Shown: positions 54,527-64,000 of the stretch, one piece after another
Layout of the letters: every line of letters starts with the position of its first letter
Position numbering within the stretch: the stretch's first letter is position 1
Source: Pyrenophora tritici-repentis
Lineage: Eukaryota > Ascomycota > Dothideomycetes > Pleosporales > Pleosporaceae
NCBI RefSeq assembly: GCF_003171515.1
Contig: NC_089390.1
Span: 3,968,001 to 4,032,000, forward strand
Reading direction: 5' to 3'
Length of the DNA: 64,000 nt
Notes under the pieces: model-generated
What the model saw: the letters and a program-made list of their open reading frames with translations, nothing else
Told to the model about the DNA's origin: nothing
Database searches by the model: none
Translations under genes and position numbers: made by a program

Positions 54527-57142
54527 TCACTGCTCGTATTTCTGCTGTTGAGACGGAAAATTCCAGTTCTCCTAACCGCACCGTCAGCATTCCAACCTGA
54601 GTTATAATTGCACACGATTGGTCATAACTTACCCACTGCTGCAATCCGCCGTTTGGACTCCTAGTCCCAAACTCGTTGTGATGCGCCGCCGTATCGACAG
54701 GTACGAAAATGGCGCCTGTATCCTGCTGGCCTGCTGCACCACCCATGGCACTCCACACATCGAAATCCTCTGCGCCGCCGCCGCCGCCGCCATTCAAACT
54801 CCCGAGGATACTGTCAAAATCGACATTAAGACCGTCGAGTGTTCCCGTTGTCGGCGTTCTCTGCAGCTGACTGTGGATATTATGCGGTGGCGTTTGTTGC
54901 GCGCCAAATGACGGGCTTGTGACGGAGCCACCACTAGGGCCGCCGAACGAGGGCAGAGGCTGCAAAGTAGGATGTTGCTGTGGAGCGACATGTTGGCGTT
55001 TTTTATTGAACCCTTTCATCACGTAAAAGGCTTCTAGATTTTCCTTTACGGTAAAGAGCAGGTCTGAACAGCGTTCTCGCACACCTACGCCGTAGCAATG
55101 CCCGAAGATGTGGTCGATGATGGTGGCCATGCGCTCTTTGCGGGGCAGATCGGGCGTGCGGTAGAGTTCGGTGAGGAGAAGTAGAACAGCATGGTATTGT
55201 TGGTACGTTGTCGAATACCAGGCCCAAGATGAGAGCGAGGGGAGCGTGTCTAGTGTCGCACCTATCTCGAGTGTTGTGAGAGCTGCGGCGAGGAGCACAT
55301 CGCGGAGCCGATTTTCAGAGTCTGAACGCGGCTGGAGGGATGTCTGGGGCAGATGGCGGTAGAGGAGCATCGAATCGCAGCGTGACATGAGAAGGGTCGC
55401 TACTAGGCCCGCGTATCGTTGTATAGGGACGTTGGCGTCGAGATACTGGAGGTATTTTGACTGGATCTGACGCTTCTTTGCTTCGACCCTGGCACGTAGA
55501 TCGTGCAAGGTAATGTGCTTGCGATCCATTTCAATCCTGCCACGGAATATGAGACGATGGATCTCGTTGCATTCATACCGAATTAGTGACAGTGTAACGT
55601 CCGACCATCCGTTTGTGGAAGTTGGATGCTGTTGCCAGCTTGGGCTACCAAACTCGAAGACATCATCGTCGACATTGAGAGGCAGAGCAATGTCAAAGTC
55701 ATCGGCGCGTATCGAGGGATGGGGACCTTGGGCCTCTGCTGTCTTAAAGTCCAGAAAGCAGATCTGGTACCAGAGGAGAGATCGCACGTGCCGTTGTAAT
55801 GGTGTCAGACTGTTGGCCGAGCTGTGGCTCATGCGGTGTATGCCTATGCACTGAGCCAGACGAACCAGGGCGCCGACTACAACAGATGTTGCTCGGGAGA
55901 TTTGCGCACGACAAAGTGGGATCTAAATGTGTTAACGGGTACTTGAGTTGCCAATAACATCCCAGTCACGTACAAGATAGATTGTCAAGGCCTGTAAAGT
56001 CCTTATGTTGGACGTCTTCGCCCAATTCGCGCGCAGTAATGCTCGCTCAGTAGCTTTCTGCAGCCTCAGGAACAGGTCCTCTTTGGTAATGCCAAACTGC
56101 GACTTGGCTTGCAGTGGGGAGACAGACGCGGCTGCGGCCATACAGACGGCCAAGATCAAGGCAGTGCATGAGTTCTGGTTTGGATTCCCGATTTCAATGT
56201 TCATCCAGAAGCGTTCAAATAGTCGCTTGAAGGATGGCAAATGCAGGACATGGGCCAGTGGACTGACAGCCTCGGTATACCGCTGGAATAGGGCTTCTGC
56301 CTCCATCTTGGTCGGCAACTGCGGGGCTTGAACATCATTACCTTGGTGCACAGAAAGCGAACCACCAAGGAGTAGATTCAGAGACGGTGCGAGCGACGGC
56401 ATTTGTTCGGCTGATAGGAGAGCCGACGACTGCGTTGCCCTTTGGCCTGCGACTGACGCGGCCGGTGTGGTGCTCTCAGACAACAGCTTGCCGAGCTACA
56501 CAGCATTTCAGTTTGCGTTCAAGATCAGGCAATGCAAAACGCAGGACAAACAGACGTGGATAGGGCAGAAAGTACCTCTTCGGCATACTGGGGACGGAAG
56601 AAACCAGTAACATTTTCACAAATAATCATCCGCCCGATTCGAATCGTGAGATCCGTCGCAATCTGATCTTCGTCATCGTCCTCATCTTCGTACACATCAT
56701 CCTGCGTCTCCTCGGGTTCCGCAGGCAGCCTCTCCCAGGCGTCTGTCTCGGGCTCAACATCTTGCTGGTAGGCTTCCCACTCATAGTCGCGGGGCGGCGT
56801 TCCCGGCGTGGTGGTGTCGACAGAGTTCGCGTTGTCGTACCCATCGGGCAAACTGGCGCCACTCTGCGTGCGCACAGGGAGATTCTTGGTCCAATCCGGG
56901 ATGGTTACACCAGAACCGCTCTTGCTCTGCGCACGCTCTCTCTGCTCCCTCTCTTTCTTGCGCGCCGCGCTTTCAGGGACGGTGATGAAGATACATTCGC
57001 GTCCGAAGGCTGTGCAGTTTTGGCAGGGATGCGTTTTGGAGCATCGCGACTTGCGTGTCCGACACTCGACACACGAGTTAATGGGGCGTGGGTTTCTGCG
57101 GCGGACCACTCGAGACTGCAAGACCTGACCGTGTTCTGGCAT
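54527..57142 (-). CDS. Zn2Cys6 transcription factor with fungal-specific middle homology region
   Basis: Exons 56576-57142, 55974-56495, 54633-55922 and 54527-54571 give 807 residues. The binuclear zinc cluster lies at residues about 24-50: C-VE-C-RTRKSR-C-SKTHP-C-QN-C-TAFGRE-C, preceded by RRRNPRPINS. An acidic stretch (EDEDDDEDQ) is followed by the regulatory region beginning LFQRYTEAVSPLAHVLHLPSF and continuing through ILAVCMAAAASVSP, LQALTIYL, SLLWYQICFLDFKTAEAQGPHPSI and DFDIALPLNVDD. Near the end lie Pro/Gln-rich sequences and a GGGGGG run. All introns (51, 80 and 61 bp) are phase 0. The last short exon gives ENWNFPSQQQKYEQ-stop. Targets unknown. Confidence 0.88.
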
Positions 57143-58604
57143 GTCTCACAATCCTCATCTTCGCGCCATCGGGTGAGGTTTCGGAGGGTGGCTGTGGTGA
57201 TGGTGGAGAATAGCGATCGGACGTCGGCCCGCTGGACACCCGGCGTCTTATGGCTTTAACACTCGGTCATCGCCTACATGCACGTGTTCAGCCTTGCGTG
57301 AAGCTCTTGGCTTCGAGGGGTTAGCAGACTTTTCGCCGCCTTCGGAGTCATGCAGGTACCAACTCAACAACTGTCAGTCGTAGGCTTTCCCATAGGCTCT
57401 CCATGTTGGCTGTGCCGCCAAGGTAGCTGGCCCCGCCTCAGGCTTCACCGGACCGCCTTTCAGTCCAATGCTCGTTGCGTTGTGTGGCACACACCAGTAT
57501 CATGCAGACTTGAGCTATCCGGTTTTGCGCAAAGCTCCTTATACTTAGACCTAAGGCATCAATAAACTAGCCCAATGGCTCTACTGTACAGGTTGTGGTT
57601 GTGGAGGCGAGGTAGTAACCTACAGTAAGCGGGTTTGGCGCCATCTCCGCAACACCACACCACGCCACCCTACGACATAAATCTCGCGGCATATCCCGCT
57701 TGTCCCTAAACAAGCTCTCCGATTAACCTTCTGATACAAAACTTTGTATTCAAGCCTCTAGGTGAATGGCTAAGATTTATATTTGCAAACTAAGCTACAC
57801 GGCGATCATCACCATCTCGTGACTGTATCATGTTATTTCGTGTAGTCGACGAGACGATTGAACATCATAGCGATATTCTCGTGTTATGGTCAAAATTCTC
57901 ATACAAGATTCATATCCAATCAAGTGTTTCGGACGAAGCAAGTGGATATTGTACAAGTCTTTACTCATTTAGATGGCAGTAGCACCGGGTTGACGTAAAA
58001 TTTCCGACAGCGACAGCGTGTGTAAGACTTATCCGTCACCCCTGATCCTCCAGGCGTGTCTGGCGCCTGCAGTAGTCTCTACATACTAACATGTCAAGTA
58101 TCTAATGTCACCTAGGTATGTAGATGGAACGATGAACCGCATGTCCAATCCCTATTCATAGATCAAAGCTACATGCTCTATCGCTAAATAACATCCCCCG
58201 CTCTATAACTAGGTCCCCATGCGTATTAAGACTGGACTTTTTCACTCACATCATCGACTGTAATCAAGCAAATTTAGCAAAAAACAGGAGCAAGGAAAAA
58301 GATTTACCACTAAAATTTCGTTGAAGCCCGACCTTCTAAAGGACTAACCACCAAGATTACTTTTAAGCCCGACTACCTCAACAAATGATTTGTTCTCTAC
58401 CTTCCAACTCTGGACCAAGCCATTCATGCCATGTCCCCATGGCCCGGTACCATATTGGTTTAGTGAGACTAGAGCATTGTCGTCTGTAATGGAGTTTCCG
58501 GTTGAGTGTGTGTTCCATCTCTCGATATGTCACATGCGACACGCGCTTCCTTCCAAAGCGAGAGAGCCACAGGACTTCGAGTTGGAATATCCAGTTTAGC
58601 ATGC
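57143..58604. other. Non-coding stretch between Zn2Cys6 and LysM genes
   Basis: No gene supported. AT content rises after about 57700, and part of it shares a short motif with the possible MITE. Confidence 0.4.
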
Positions 58605-59042
58605 CTAGTGGAAAGCGCATGGAACATTGATGGTCACATCAGCTGGAATGAAATCTTTGTTCTTAATTTTCTCGGGGTTCATCTGGACCAAACGTTCTGC
58701 AGTGGTACAGAAGTCTCGGGCAATTGGATTCAACTCGTCGCCCTCCACAATGTGGTAAGAACCAATGCCGTTTGCGCCGCCCCTACAATCGCGTTTGGCA
58801 GGCTTGCAGGGAACGACGAGATAGTCGCCAGCTTTGAAGGGATATTTGAGACGAGGGTTCAATCTAGCAATATTGTTTGTGCCAACTGCGCAAAAGTCCA
58901 GCTTGACGGCTTCGATGTTGTCAGCGGCTTTGAGCGGGTAGTATCCATAGTTCGGGCGCCCTTTCGTGGGTGCGCATTGACGGCGGGCAGCTTCTGTAAC
59001 GCTCAAAAGGGTAGCGAGAAGGAGAACGGCGGTTGTACGCAT
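58605..59042 (-). CDS. Secreted LysM-domain protein
   Basis: 145 residues from the ATG at 59042. Signal peptide MRTTAVLLLATLLSVTEA. Two LysM-like units: about 38-78 (YPLKAADNIEAVKLDFCAVG, NNIARLNPRL, KAGDYLVVPC) and about 94-143 (SYHIVEGDELNPIARDFCTT, ERLVQMNPEKI, ADVTINVPC). Paired cysteines are typical of small fungal LysM proteins that bind chitin fragments. The protein has no catalytic domain, so it resembles LysM effectors. Some such effectors hide chitin from host recognition; that role here is inference. It lies about 520 bp from the Copia insertion. Confidence 0.8.
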   Translation of the reverse strand: MRTTAVLLLATLLSVTEAARRQCAPTKGRPNYGYYPLKAADNIEAVKLDFCAVGTNNIARLNPRLKYPFKAGDYLVVPCKPAKRDCRGGANGIGSYHIVEGDELNPIARDFCTTAERLVQMNPEKIKNKDFIPADVTINVPCAFH

Positions 59043-59564
59043 GATGATTATCCGAGAGGTCGACTTTTGATGCGCTGAAGAGGTATGGAGTGGATAAATG
59101 ACGGAAAAGACCGTTGAATGGGTATGAGTAAAATATGATCTCTGAGTTGTCTTGGATGAGCATGTAACCGAAGAGATGTGGTCAGTCTTATATACTCTCA
59201 GCAACGGACAGACATCGCCACACAATCACCATGTGAGATGATGCTCAGTCAGTCAATAAGCTGGGCGAGTTGATACATGAGAGAAGTTGGTGGCTGATTG
59301 ATGATAATCCTTGATTGGATCAGGTTCCAGCCCTTGATTCGATCGAGATGTTCATATGGTGCTTATGAGGCCCAGTACCAATACGATTTTTTAAAGACTT
59401 TTGATACATATAACTAAGGCTTACCTAGGTATAGGACCGAACTGGATCACCCGCTATTGCACCGTGTGTATTTAACTCCGTGAATACTTTGAGTAAGCCA
59501 GCGGCATGCTCATGGTACAGATCGGAACAAAGCAGAGCCACATGAGAAATACAAACAGCTTTGG

Positions 59565-59756
59565 TGTTGGAAGGTCTATAGCACTAGTGCTGAAAGGAAA
59601 TAACGATAACTAGGAATGCATTCTGTTCGGTGATGGTGATTGATTGTCTACGAACATAGCTGCTACGAAGGTATACCTAAGCTCTGCGCAAGGTGGGCCG
59701 AAGTCGGGCCGAAGTGTCCAGCAGCCGACGTCTCTACCGATACTCACGATCCGACA
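59565..59756 (-). repeat. LTR (3' LTR of the minus-strand Copia element)
   Basis: 192 bp, apparently identical to 62748-62939. On the plus strand it starts TGTTGGAAGG and ends GATCCGACA. Confidence 0.95.
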
Positions 59757-59840
59757 CTGGAAGTCTTTTCTTTCTGGGTAGCTAGTAACTCTGCTTGTAT
59801 CGGTAGTGACAGTATGTGTTGATGGTAACTGTGTGTAGCA

Positions 59841-60365
59841 TCAACCATCAAAGCTTGTCGGCCTCTGCACCCATCCCTCTACTCGGACTGTCAGCTTATT
59901 GCCGTCAATAAAGCGTTCAAGAGCGCGGTTTGGCGATGCCTTGGTGAAGGCGTCTGCAGGATTGTCTTCACCATTGATCCAGCGGATCTCCGTGATCTCG
60001 CGACGCTCATATGATTGGCGCAGCGCCATGATGTCGATCATGAGACGCTTTTCCTTCGTCGTCCCAAGCTTTACTAGGCACTCGTACAAGGAGTACGAGT
60101 CTGTACAGATAACCAAGGGAATTGCAGGTAGTCTAAGTCGTTCTGTAACTATCCTCAGCGTGGTTGCAACTGCAATGCCTATGTCAAAGCCGTTGACCAT
60201 GCCGTAGATCTCTGAGGCCAGTACGCTCCGTGTGATGCGCTTGCATTTTGTAGAGCTGTAGTGGATCACGTTGCCCTGTATTGTGAAGGTGTTGACGTCA
60301 ATAGACTCGTTGACGAGCATAAGGACAAAGCCTAGCTGTGAGCTGATGGCGCGTCTTGGCGGTAT
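59841..60365 (-). pseudogene. Copia RNase H C-terminal fragment
   Basis: The reading frame contains SSQLGFVLMLVNES, SEIYGMVNGFDIGIAVATTL, VICTDSYSLYECLVKLG, LMIDIMALRQSYERREI and EIRWINGEDNPADAFTK, the end of Ty1/Copia RNase H with its catalytic Asp and the DNPADAFTK motif. The upstream part of pol is deleted, joining gag-derived sequence near 60340-60365 directly to this fragment. An accidental ATG lies at 60413. No independent function is likely. Confidence 0.8.
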
Positions 60366-62418
60366 ACGTCGTCGCCAGAGATGTGGTGCAAGAACGCCTG
60401 ATCTGCAAGGCATTGCTCCGTGAAAAACTGCTGTTCAAGGTATGCTTCCGCGACGTCGTCATCGTCGTCATCCTCGCAGTCTTCCTCCTCTCTCCAGCCT
60501 CTCTGATTGTACTGGCTAGTGTGCTCGATCCCTTCGTATTCTGCAAGATGTACGGAGAAGTCCTTGGGGGCTGTGTACCTGTAAAGTATAGCGTAGAGAA
60601 GAACTGTGTACGGGCAGCCTTGCGCTCTTCGTCTGTGTGGTTGGTAGGCCAGCATCCTTCCTTCTGGCAAACAAAGCATTTCTTCCTCCAGCGAGGCTTA
60701 AATCCTCGTCCGTTGTCGTCGCGCTGCTCGCCTCCTCGATATGCTCCTCTAGATCCGCCTCTGAATCCTCCTCCACCTCGAGATCTACCTCGGATTCTTC
60801 CATTGCCGTTGTATCGGCGATCTAAGTAGTATTGGTCCTCTGTGACCATCTGGGTAGTGTGTTGCCGTGCAAGGTGTGTCTCAACTGCAGAACGTAGGTC
60901 TGAGAAGAGTCCTTCACAGATTGTGGCTGGTTTGAACAGTGCCATCTCAAGCTCTGGTACTCCTCGGCAGGCATTGATGACAGTGGTACGTAGGGCATCC
61001 TCGCCCTCAAAGTTCTTGCCAAGGGCACGCTGGCATAGCTGCAGCTTGTCAAGCAGGATCTGCAGAACCTCGTGTAGTCCCTTGTCGGGGTTCTCTGTGC
61101 GGGTGCGAGCGAAGGTTGTAGTCGTCCAGTCTGTGTAGTAGTGCTGGTGATGGACGTCATGGTCGAAGTGGTTTTTGATTGCCATGTACGCATCAGCAAA
61201 GCTGTCATCTCTCTCTACAACCTGTATGTAGAATGTCTCTGCACGTCCGGTAAGGATACGGGGAAACACTGCGTGAAACTGCTCTTCTTGGATATCTACC
61301 TGCCAGCAGATGCTGAAGAAGATCTTGATCTTATCGTCTAGGAGATCGTACGCATTCCCTGTATACTTGTTGCTATTGTCCCATAGCTTAGAGAACTGCG
61401 TGATCGTATTAGCGTCGAGTCGATCGTTGCGGGACCATCGCGGCGGTAGCGTCTTGTACGGGTCGTATGGTAGTTCGGGTGGTCTGTTAGGGACGCGGTT
61501 CGTTGGCTGTTGCGGAAATGGCGTGACTTCGCGATATGCAGTCGCTGGCGGCCGTGTCTGTAGTTGCGCACGCCCTTGTTGCGGCTGCGCGGCCTGCTCC
61601 CACAGTTGTCGATGCTGAGGCCCTTCTAGCGTACCGCTCATGTGTAGCGGCTGTTGTGGCTCTATTGTTTGGGAACGGCTCTGGACGCCTTGTCTCACTC
61701 TATACTGCTCTTGTTGCTCGCCCTGCGACGGTCGTTGTAATTGCGACGGCTGTGGTACTTGCGGTGGCTGTTGTAATTGCGGCGGTTGTTGTAATTGCGG
61801 CGGTTGTTGTAATTGCGGCGGTTGTTGTACTTGCGGTGGTTGTTGTACAGCTGGATAGACTGTGTGCTGAGTGTCCTGTTGGCGTTTATTGCTCTGCTGG
61901 CGCTGGTACGCTTCGGACTGTTGGTCGAATTTCATGGCTCGAAACTCTGCTGGTTCCCATTCAAGAGTATTCTCTATACCTAGAATGTTGTAGAGAGAGT
62001 CCGCCACCCTGGCGTGATTGTTGCCAGTGTATACTCCCCGGTGTCGTAGCACACTCTTAAGAGACCTTAGTGTACCACGCTCAACCTTGCTAAATAGCTC
62101 CTTCGTCCATCCTTCAAAGTCCCATTTGTAGTCAATGAAGAGGTCATCGTCCCAGGCCATTGACACATTGTAGTCGTGGATAGCTTTAGCGACCCACGTT
62201 GTTGCGTGTGTCTCGTTTGCGTCCGCCGGTGCGGGTACGCCCCAGAGAGCTGTATTGATGACCTTGAGTGCAACTGTGTATGGACAGTTTTCCATAAGTT
62301 GTTCCGCGGTAAATTTGGCCCATGGTGAGTCTAAGAGGTGTTCTGATTGCTCATTCTGTAGTTGATTCTGAGCTTCAGCAGAGTCTGCAGAGCTTATTTC
62401 GCTTTGGTTATCCGCCAT
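60298..62418 (-). CDS. Copia gag-type protein, frame broken near its 3' end
   Basis: From the ATG at 62418 the frame encodes 706 residues. N-terminal MADNQSEISSADSAEAQNQL, a Gln/Pro repeat region (QQPPQLQ units, about 190-235), a capsid-like helical part (NKYTGNAYDLLDDKIKIFFS, YMAIKNHFDHDVHHQHYY), an Arg/Gly-rich stretch and a zinc knuckle of CCCH type (CFVCQKEGCWPTNH, C-x2-C-x4-C-x4-H) followed by ERKAARTQFF. About 15 residues after the knuckle region, near a run of five G on the plus strand (60566-60570), the natural sequence moves to another frame (PKDFSVHLAEYEGIEHTSQY). The printed C-terminus beyond this is out of frame. Confidence 0.8.
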   Translation of the reverse strand: MADNQSEISSADSAEAQNQLQNEQSEHLLDSPWAKFTAEQLMENCPYTVALKVINTALWGVPAPADANETHATTWVAKAIHDYNVSMAWDDDLFIDYKWDFEGWTKELFSKVERGTLRSLKSVLRHRGVYTGNNHARVADSLYNILGIENTLEWEPAEFRAMKFDQQSEAYQRQQSNKRQQDTQHTVYPAVQQPPQVQQPPQLQQPPQLQQPPQLQQPPQVPQPSQLQRPSQGEQQEQYRVRQGVQSRSQTIEPQQPLHMSGTLEGPQHRQLWEQAAQPQQGRAQLQTRPPATAYREVTPFPQQPTNRVPNRPPELPYDPYKTLPPRWSRNDRLDANTITQFSKLWDNSNKYTGNAYDLLDDKIKIFFSICWQVDIQEEQFHAVFPRILTGRAETFYIQVVERDDSFADAYMAIKNHFDHDVHHQHYYTDWTTTTFARTRTENPDKGLHEVLQILLDKLQLCQRALGKNFEGEDALRTTVINACRGVPELEMALFKPATICEGLFSDLRSAVETHLARQHTTQMVTEDQYYLDRRYNGNGRIRGRSRGGGGFRGGSRGAYRGGEQRDDNGRGFKPRWRKKCFVCQKEGCWPTNHTDEERKAARTQFFSTLYFTGTQPPRTSPYILQNTKGSSTLASTIREAGERRKTARMTTMTTSRKHTLNSSFSRSNALQIRRSCTTSLATTYTAKTRHQLTARLCPYARQRVY
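61735..61850. repeat. 15-bp minisatellite inside gag encoding QQPPQ-type units
   Basis: Successive units read GTTGTAATTGCGGCG and variants on the plus strand, in frame with gag on the minus strand (Gln-Gln-Pro-Pro-Gln). Multiples of 3 keep the frame. Confidence 0.85.
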
Positions 62419-62747
62419 CTTGCTAGCGGGTGTTGACGCGTTGTCGGTGTTGTTGTCTCGCTGGTTAGTCGTGCCAGCGCTTGTTGTTGTACGTGATCGG
62501 ATCGTCCGGAGACGCTCGTACGGTTGAGTTGTATTGCGTTGCTGACGCGCTCTGTGTTCGCGGATTAGGCTAAACCAGCAGCTGTAGAGGGAGGTTAAGA
62601 GTGCTTCGTGTTATCTCTGCCTCGCTCTGTTCTTAGCACAGAATCTTCTCCCGGGAGTATAACGTCGTGCGTCAGGGAGTTCGTCGAAGATGCGGTCTGT
62701 CTCTTCTACCTTGCTGTCTGTGATCGCCTTAAGCAATCACTGATCAG

Positions 62748-62939
62748 TGTTGGAAGGTCTATAGCACTAGTGCTGAAAGGAAATAACGATAACTAGGAAT
62801 GCATTCTGTTCGGTGATGGTGATTGATTGTCTACGAACATAGCTGCTACGAAGGTATACCTAAGCTCTGCGCAAGGTGGGCCGAAGTCGGGCCGAAGTGT
62901 CCAGCAGCCGACGTCTCTACCGATACTCACGATCCGACA
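62748..62939 (-). repeat. LTR (5' LTR of the minus-strand Copia element)
   Basis: 192 bp, apparently identical to the other LTR. Followed on the plus strand by the TTTGG target duplication. Confidence 0.95.
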
Positions 62940-62944
62940 TTTGG

Positions 62945-63392
62945 AGTTATAGATCGCATGGGAAGGTTCTCCAACCATAAGTCTCGGGTGAGACGAGCTC
63001 ATGGGGAAGGTGAGACGCGATTGCTGGGATGGTAAGATGAGATGAGATAAGCACGTGCAAAATGAAAAAGCTCGTGGACAAGATCGGAAAGGTCAGCATC
63101 CCTTTTCGGATGAAGTGAAATGACGTCAAGTATCTCCCTCTTTGCCTTTACGAAGCTGACTGTGAGATGGTATCATAGACCACGATGACTGCAGATGCTA
63201 GACACAAAATTAAACACGTGGGGTCTTCCGGTACCAAATGTGAATTCCTTGGGCATCGTCGGGCATGATCCAGTACATAAAGAGATTGCATGTATTGGCA
63301 ACCTCGAGCAGCAGCTTTCTCCACACTAGATTAAGACTGAATTCGGCACCAATGAAGAAGCAATTACCCATCTTGTGCTAGTAACTGCTACG
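62945..63392. other. Gap between Copia element and VPS45 3' end
   Basis: No gene supported; may include the 3' end or last small exon of VPS45. Confidence 0.4.
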
Positions 63393-64000
63393 CTACCTGC
63401 CTACCTCTCTTTTCAATCGCGCCGCGGCTGATGTAGCGGGTGGTTCCGGCCATGAATCTACAGCGTCCTCGACCTCTTCTAAGAACGAGGTGCTGTTATG
63501 AATCGTTGTGCCGCCAAGCACAACACGGATGCCAGGCGAACTAGCATTAACCTGGGCTACCATCTTGGCCTCCTCATATGTCGCTCCACCAACCATGAAG
63601 ACAATGATGTCCTGTGGCTTGTCTTTGGTTGATCCACCACCCTCTACAAATGGGTACAGCTGCTGGCTCAGGCGACCTTTTATCATGTCTTGTAGCGTGG
63701 CCTCTAGACGGGGAGAATGCTGCGTGTAGACGTTCTCGACACCTTTGAGGCCTTTGAGTCGGTCTCGGGCTCCGCCGAAGAATGAGCCGGGTTGAAAAAG
63801 GTCTGGTACCCCACCAGCTGCCGTAGTGGTTTGTAGCGAGTCATGGTACGTCAGGAGCTTGGTAATTAGATTGATGCGGTGCCGCGATAATCCGCCGGCA
63901 ACGGCGAGCAAATCGAGCAGCATGGCCGTCGAGTTTGAGGATGTCTTTGAGTAGCGTAGTGCGTAAATGGCAACGAGGCGAAGCTTGTTGTTTGCCGGGA
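63393..64000 (-). CDS. vps45: VPS45-type Sec1/Munc18 protein, C-terminal part (runs off the window)
   Basis: SM-family regulator of SNARE assembly in Golgi-to-endosome traffic. Only about the last 200 codons are inside the window; the gene continues beyond 64000. Seen: KLRLVAIYALRYSKT, VAGGLSRHRINLITKLLTYH, LFQPGSFFGGARDRLKGLKG, NVYTQHSPRLEATLQDMIKGRL, then QDIIVFMVGGATYEEAKMV and VVLGGTTIHNSTSFLEEVED, the conserved end of the SM domain. The stop at 63393 comes right after GAG-gtaggc, a possible splice donor, so a short final exon may replace the last few residues. Confidence 0.85.
   Translation of the reverse strand, partial: PANNKLRLVAIYALRYSKTSSNSTAMLLDLLAVAGGLSRHRINLITKLLTYHDSLQTTTAAGGVPDLFQPGSFFGGARDRLKGLKGVENVYTQHSPRLEATLQDMIKGRLSQQLYPFVEGGGSTKDKPQDIIVFMVGGATYEEAKMVAQVNASSPGIRVVLGGTTIHNSTSFLEEVEDAVDSWPEPPATSAAARLKREVGR

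Larger units (their letters stand above)
59565..62939 (-). mobile_element. Copia-type LTR retrotransposon, internally deleted
   Basis: 3375-bp element with two 192-bp LTRs (59565-59756 and 62748-62939), TG...CA ends and 5-bp target duplication TTTGG (59560-59564 and 62940-62944). The LTRs appear identical, indicating a recent insertion. Transcription is on the minus strand: 5' LTR at the right, then gag (62418 downward), then a C-terminal RNase H fragment. Protease, integrase and most of reverse transcriptase are missing, so it is non-autonomous. A purine-rich run (minus strand, about 59764-59776) next to the left LTR is a candidate polypurine tract. Confidence 0.93.

Noticed and set aside
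60540..60600. Programmed -1 frameshift site in gag
   Set aside because: The run does not form a proper X-XXY-YYZ slippery heptamer in the gag frame, so an indel is the simpler reading; kept only as a lower-interest finding.
61536..62060. Val/Ala-rich plus-strand ORF with repeated AVVVIA units
   Set aside because: Antisense reading of the gag Gln/Pro minisatellite.
1..64000. CRISPR arrays, bacterial operons, or a secondary-metabolite cluster
   Set aside because: No regularly spaced repeats, no Shine-Dalgarno-linked genes, and no polyketide/peptide synthase or terpene cyclase. The lone SDR and methyltransferase are 9 kb apart with a hAT element between.

Overview
The window is nuclear DNA of a filamentous ascomycete, most likely a Dothideomycete of the order Pleosporales. 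The evidence is many short spliceosomal introns (about 47-160 bp, GT...CTAAC/CTGAC...AG), Zn2Cys6 and forkhead regulators, fungal-only secreted modules (LysM, hevein-type chitin binding, PAN) and fungal Fot/Pogo, hAT and Copia elements. The order-level placement is an inference from protein style, not a database result. Exon models were spliced by eye from donor, branch and acceptor signals plus family conservation.

Layout. 1-2.2 kb: a decayed gene with three in-frame stops and a small unknown ORF. 2.7-4.2 kb: AP-2 mu subunit. 4.4-7.0 kb: a decayed NACHT/NLR-like gene. 7.4-10.7 kb: a dense housekeeping block (HIS3-type IGP dehydratase, RPC19, complex I LYR subunit, BUD31). 11-16 kb: two membrane-protein genes and the arginine-pathway acetyltransferase argJ. 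18.4-20.8 kb: a forkhead factor with long non-coding flanks. 23-24.8 kb: a secreted Thr/Ser-rich protein whose 3' end is shifted by a 58-bp tandem duplication. 25.4-27.3 kb: an intact Fot/Pogo DNA transposon. 27.6-29.6 kb: a mitochondrial DEAD-box helicase. 30.7-34.9 kb: a tRNA-like locus, a gene with one internal stop, a membrane-anchored kinase and a TPMT-type methyltransferase. 35-38.6 kb: a secreted HExxH protein, a solo LTR and a secreted chitin-binding/PAN protein. 39.7-43 kb: an intact hAT transposon, followed by an intron-containing tRNA-Gly. 44-57 kb: short-chain dehydrogenase, a small membrane ORF, MMM1 (ERMES), a DDT/WHIM-like chromatin factor, a BAR-domain protein and a Zn2Cys6 regulator. 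58.6-63 kb: a LysM protein next to an internally deleted Copia element with matching LTRs. 63.4 kb to the end: the 3' part of a VPS45-type SM protein.

Most genes are independent housekeeping genes; there is no biosynthetic cluster. Related functions that recur are amino-acid biosynthesis (HIS3, argJ), mitochondrial biology (complex I subunit, Mss116-like helicase, MMM1) and membrane traffic (AP-2 mu, BAR protein, VPS45). The accessory component is three structurally complete or recently mobile transposons, decayed genes whose stops fit C-to-T (RIP-like) change, and several secreted cell-wall or chitin-related proteins. I did not find a convincing new multi-gene system. The most notable items are the deleted but recent Copia copy with its solo-LTR relative, the duplication-shifted secreted gene, the single-stop gene and the atypical membrane kinase.
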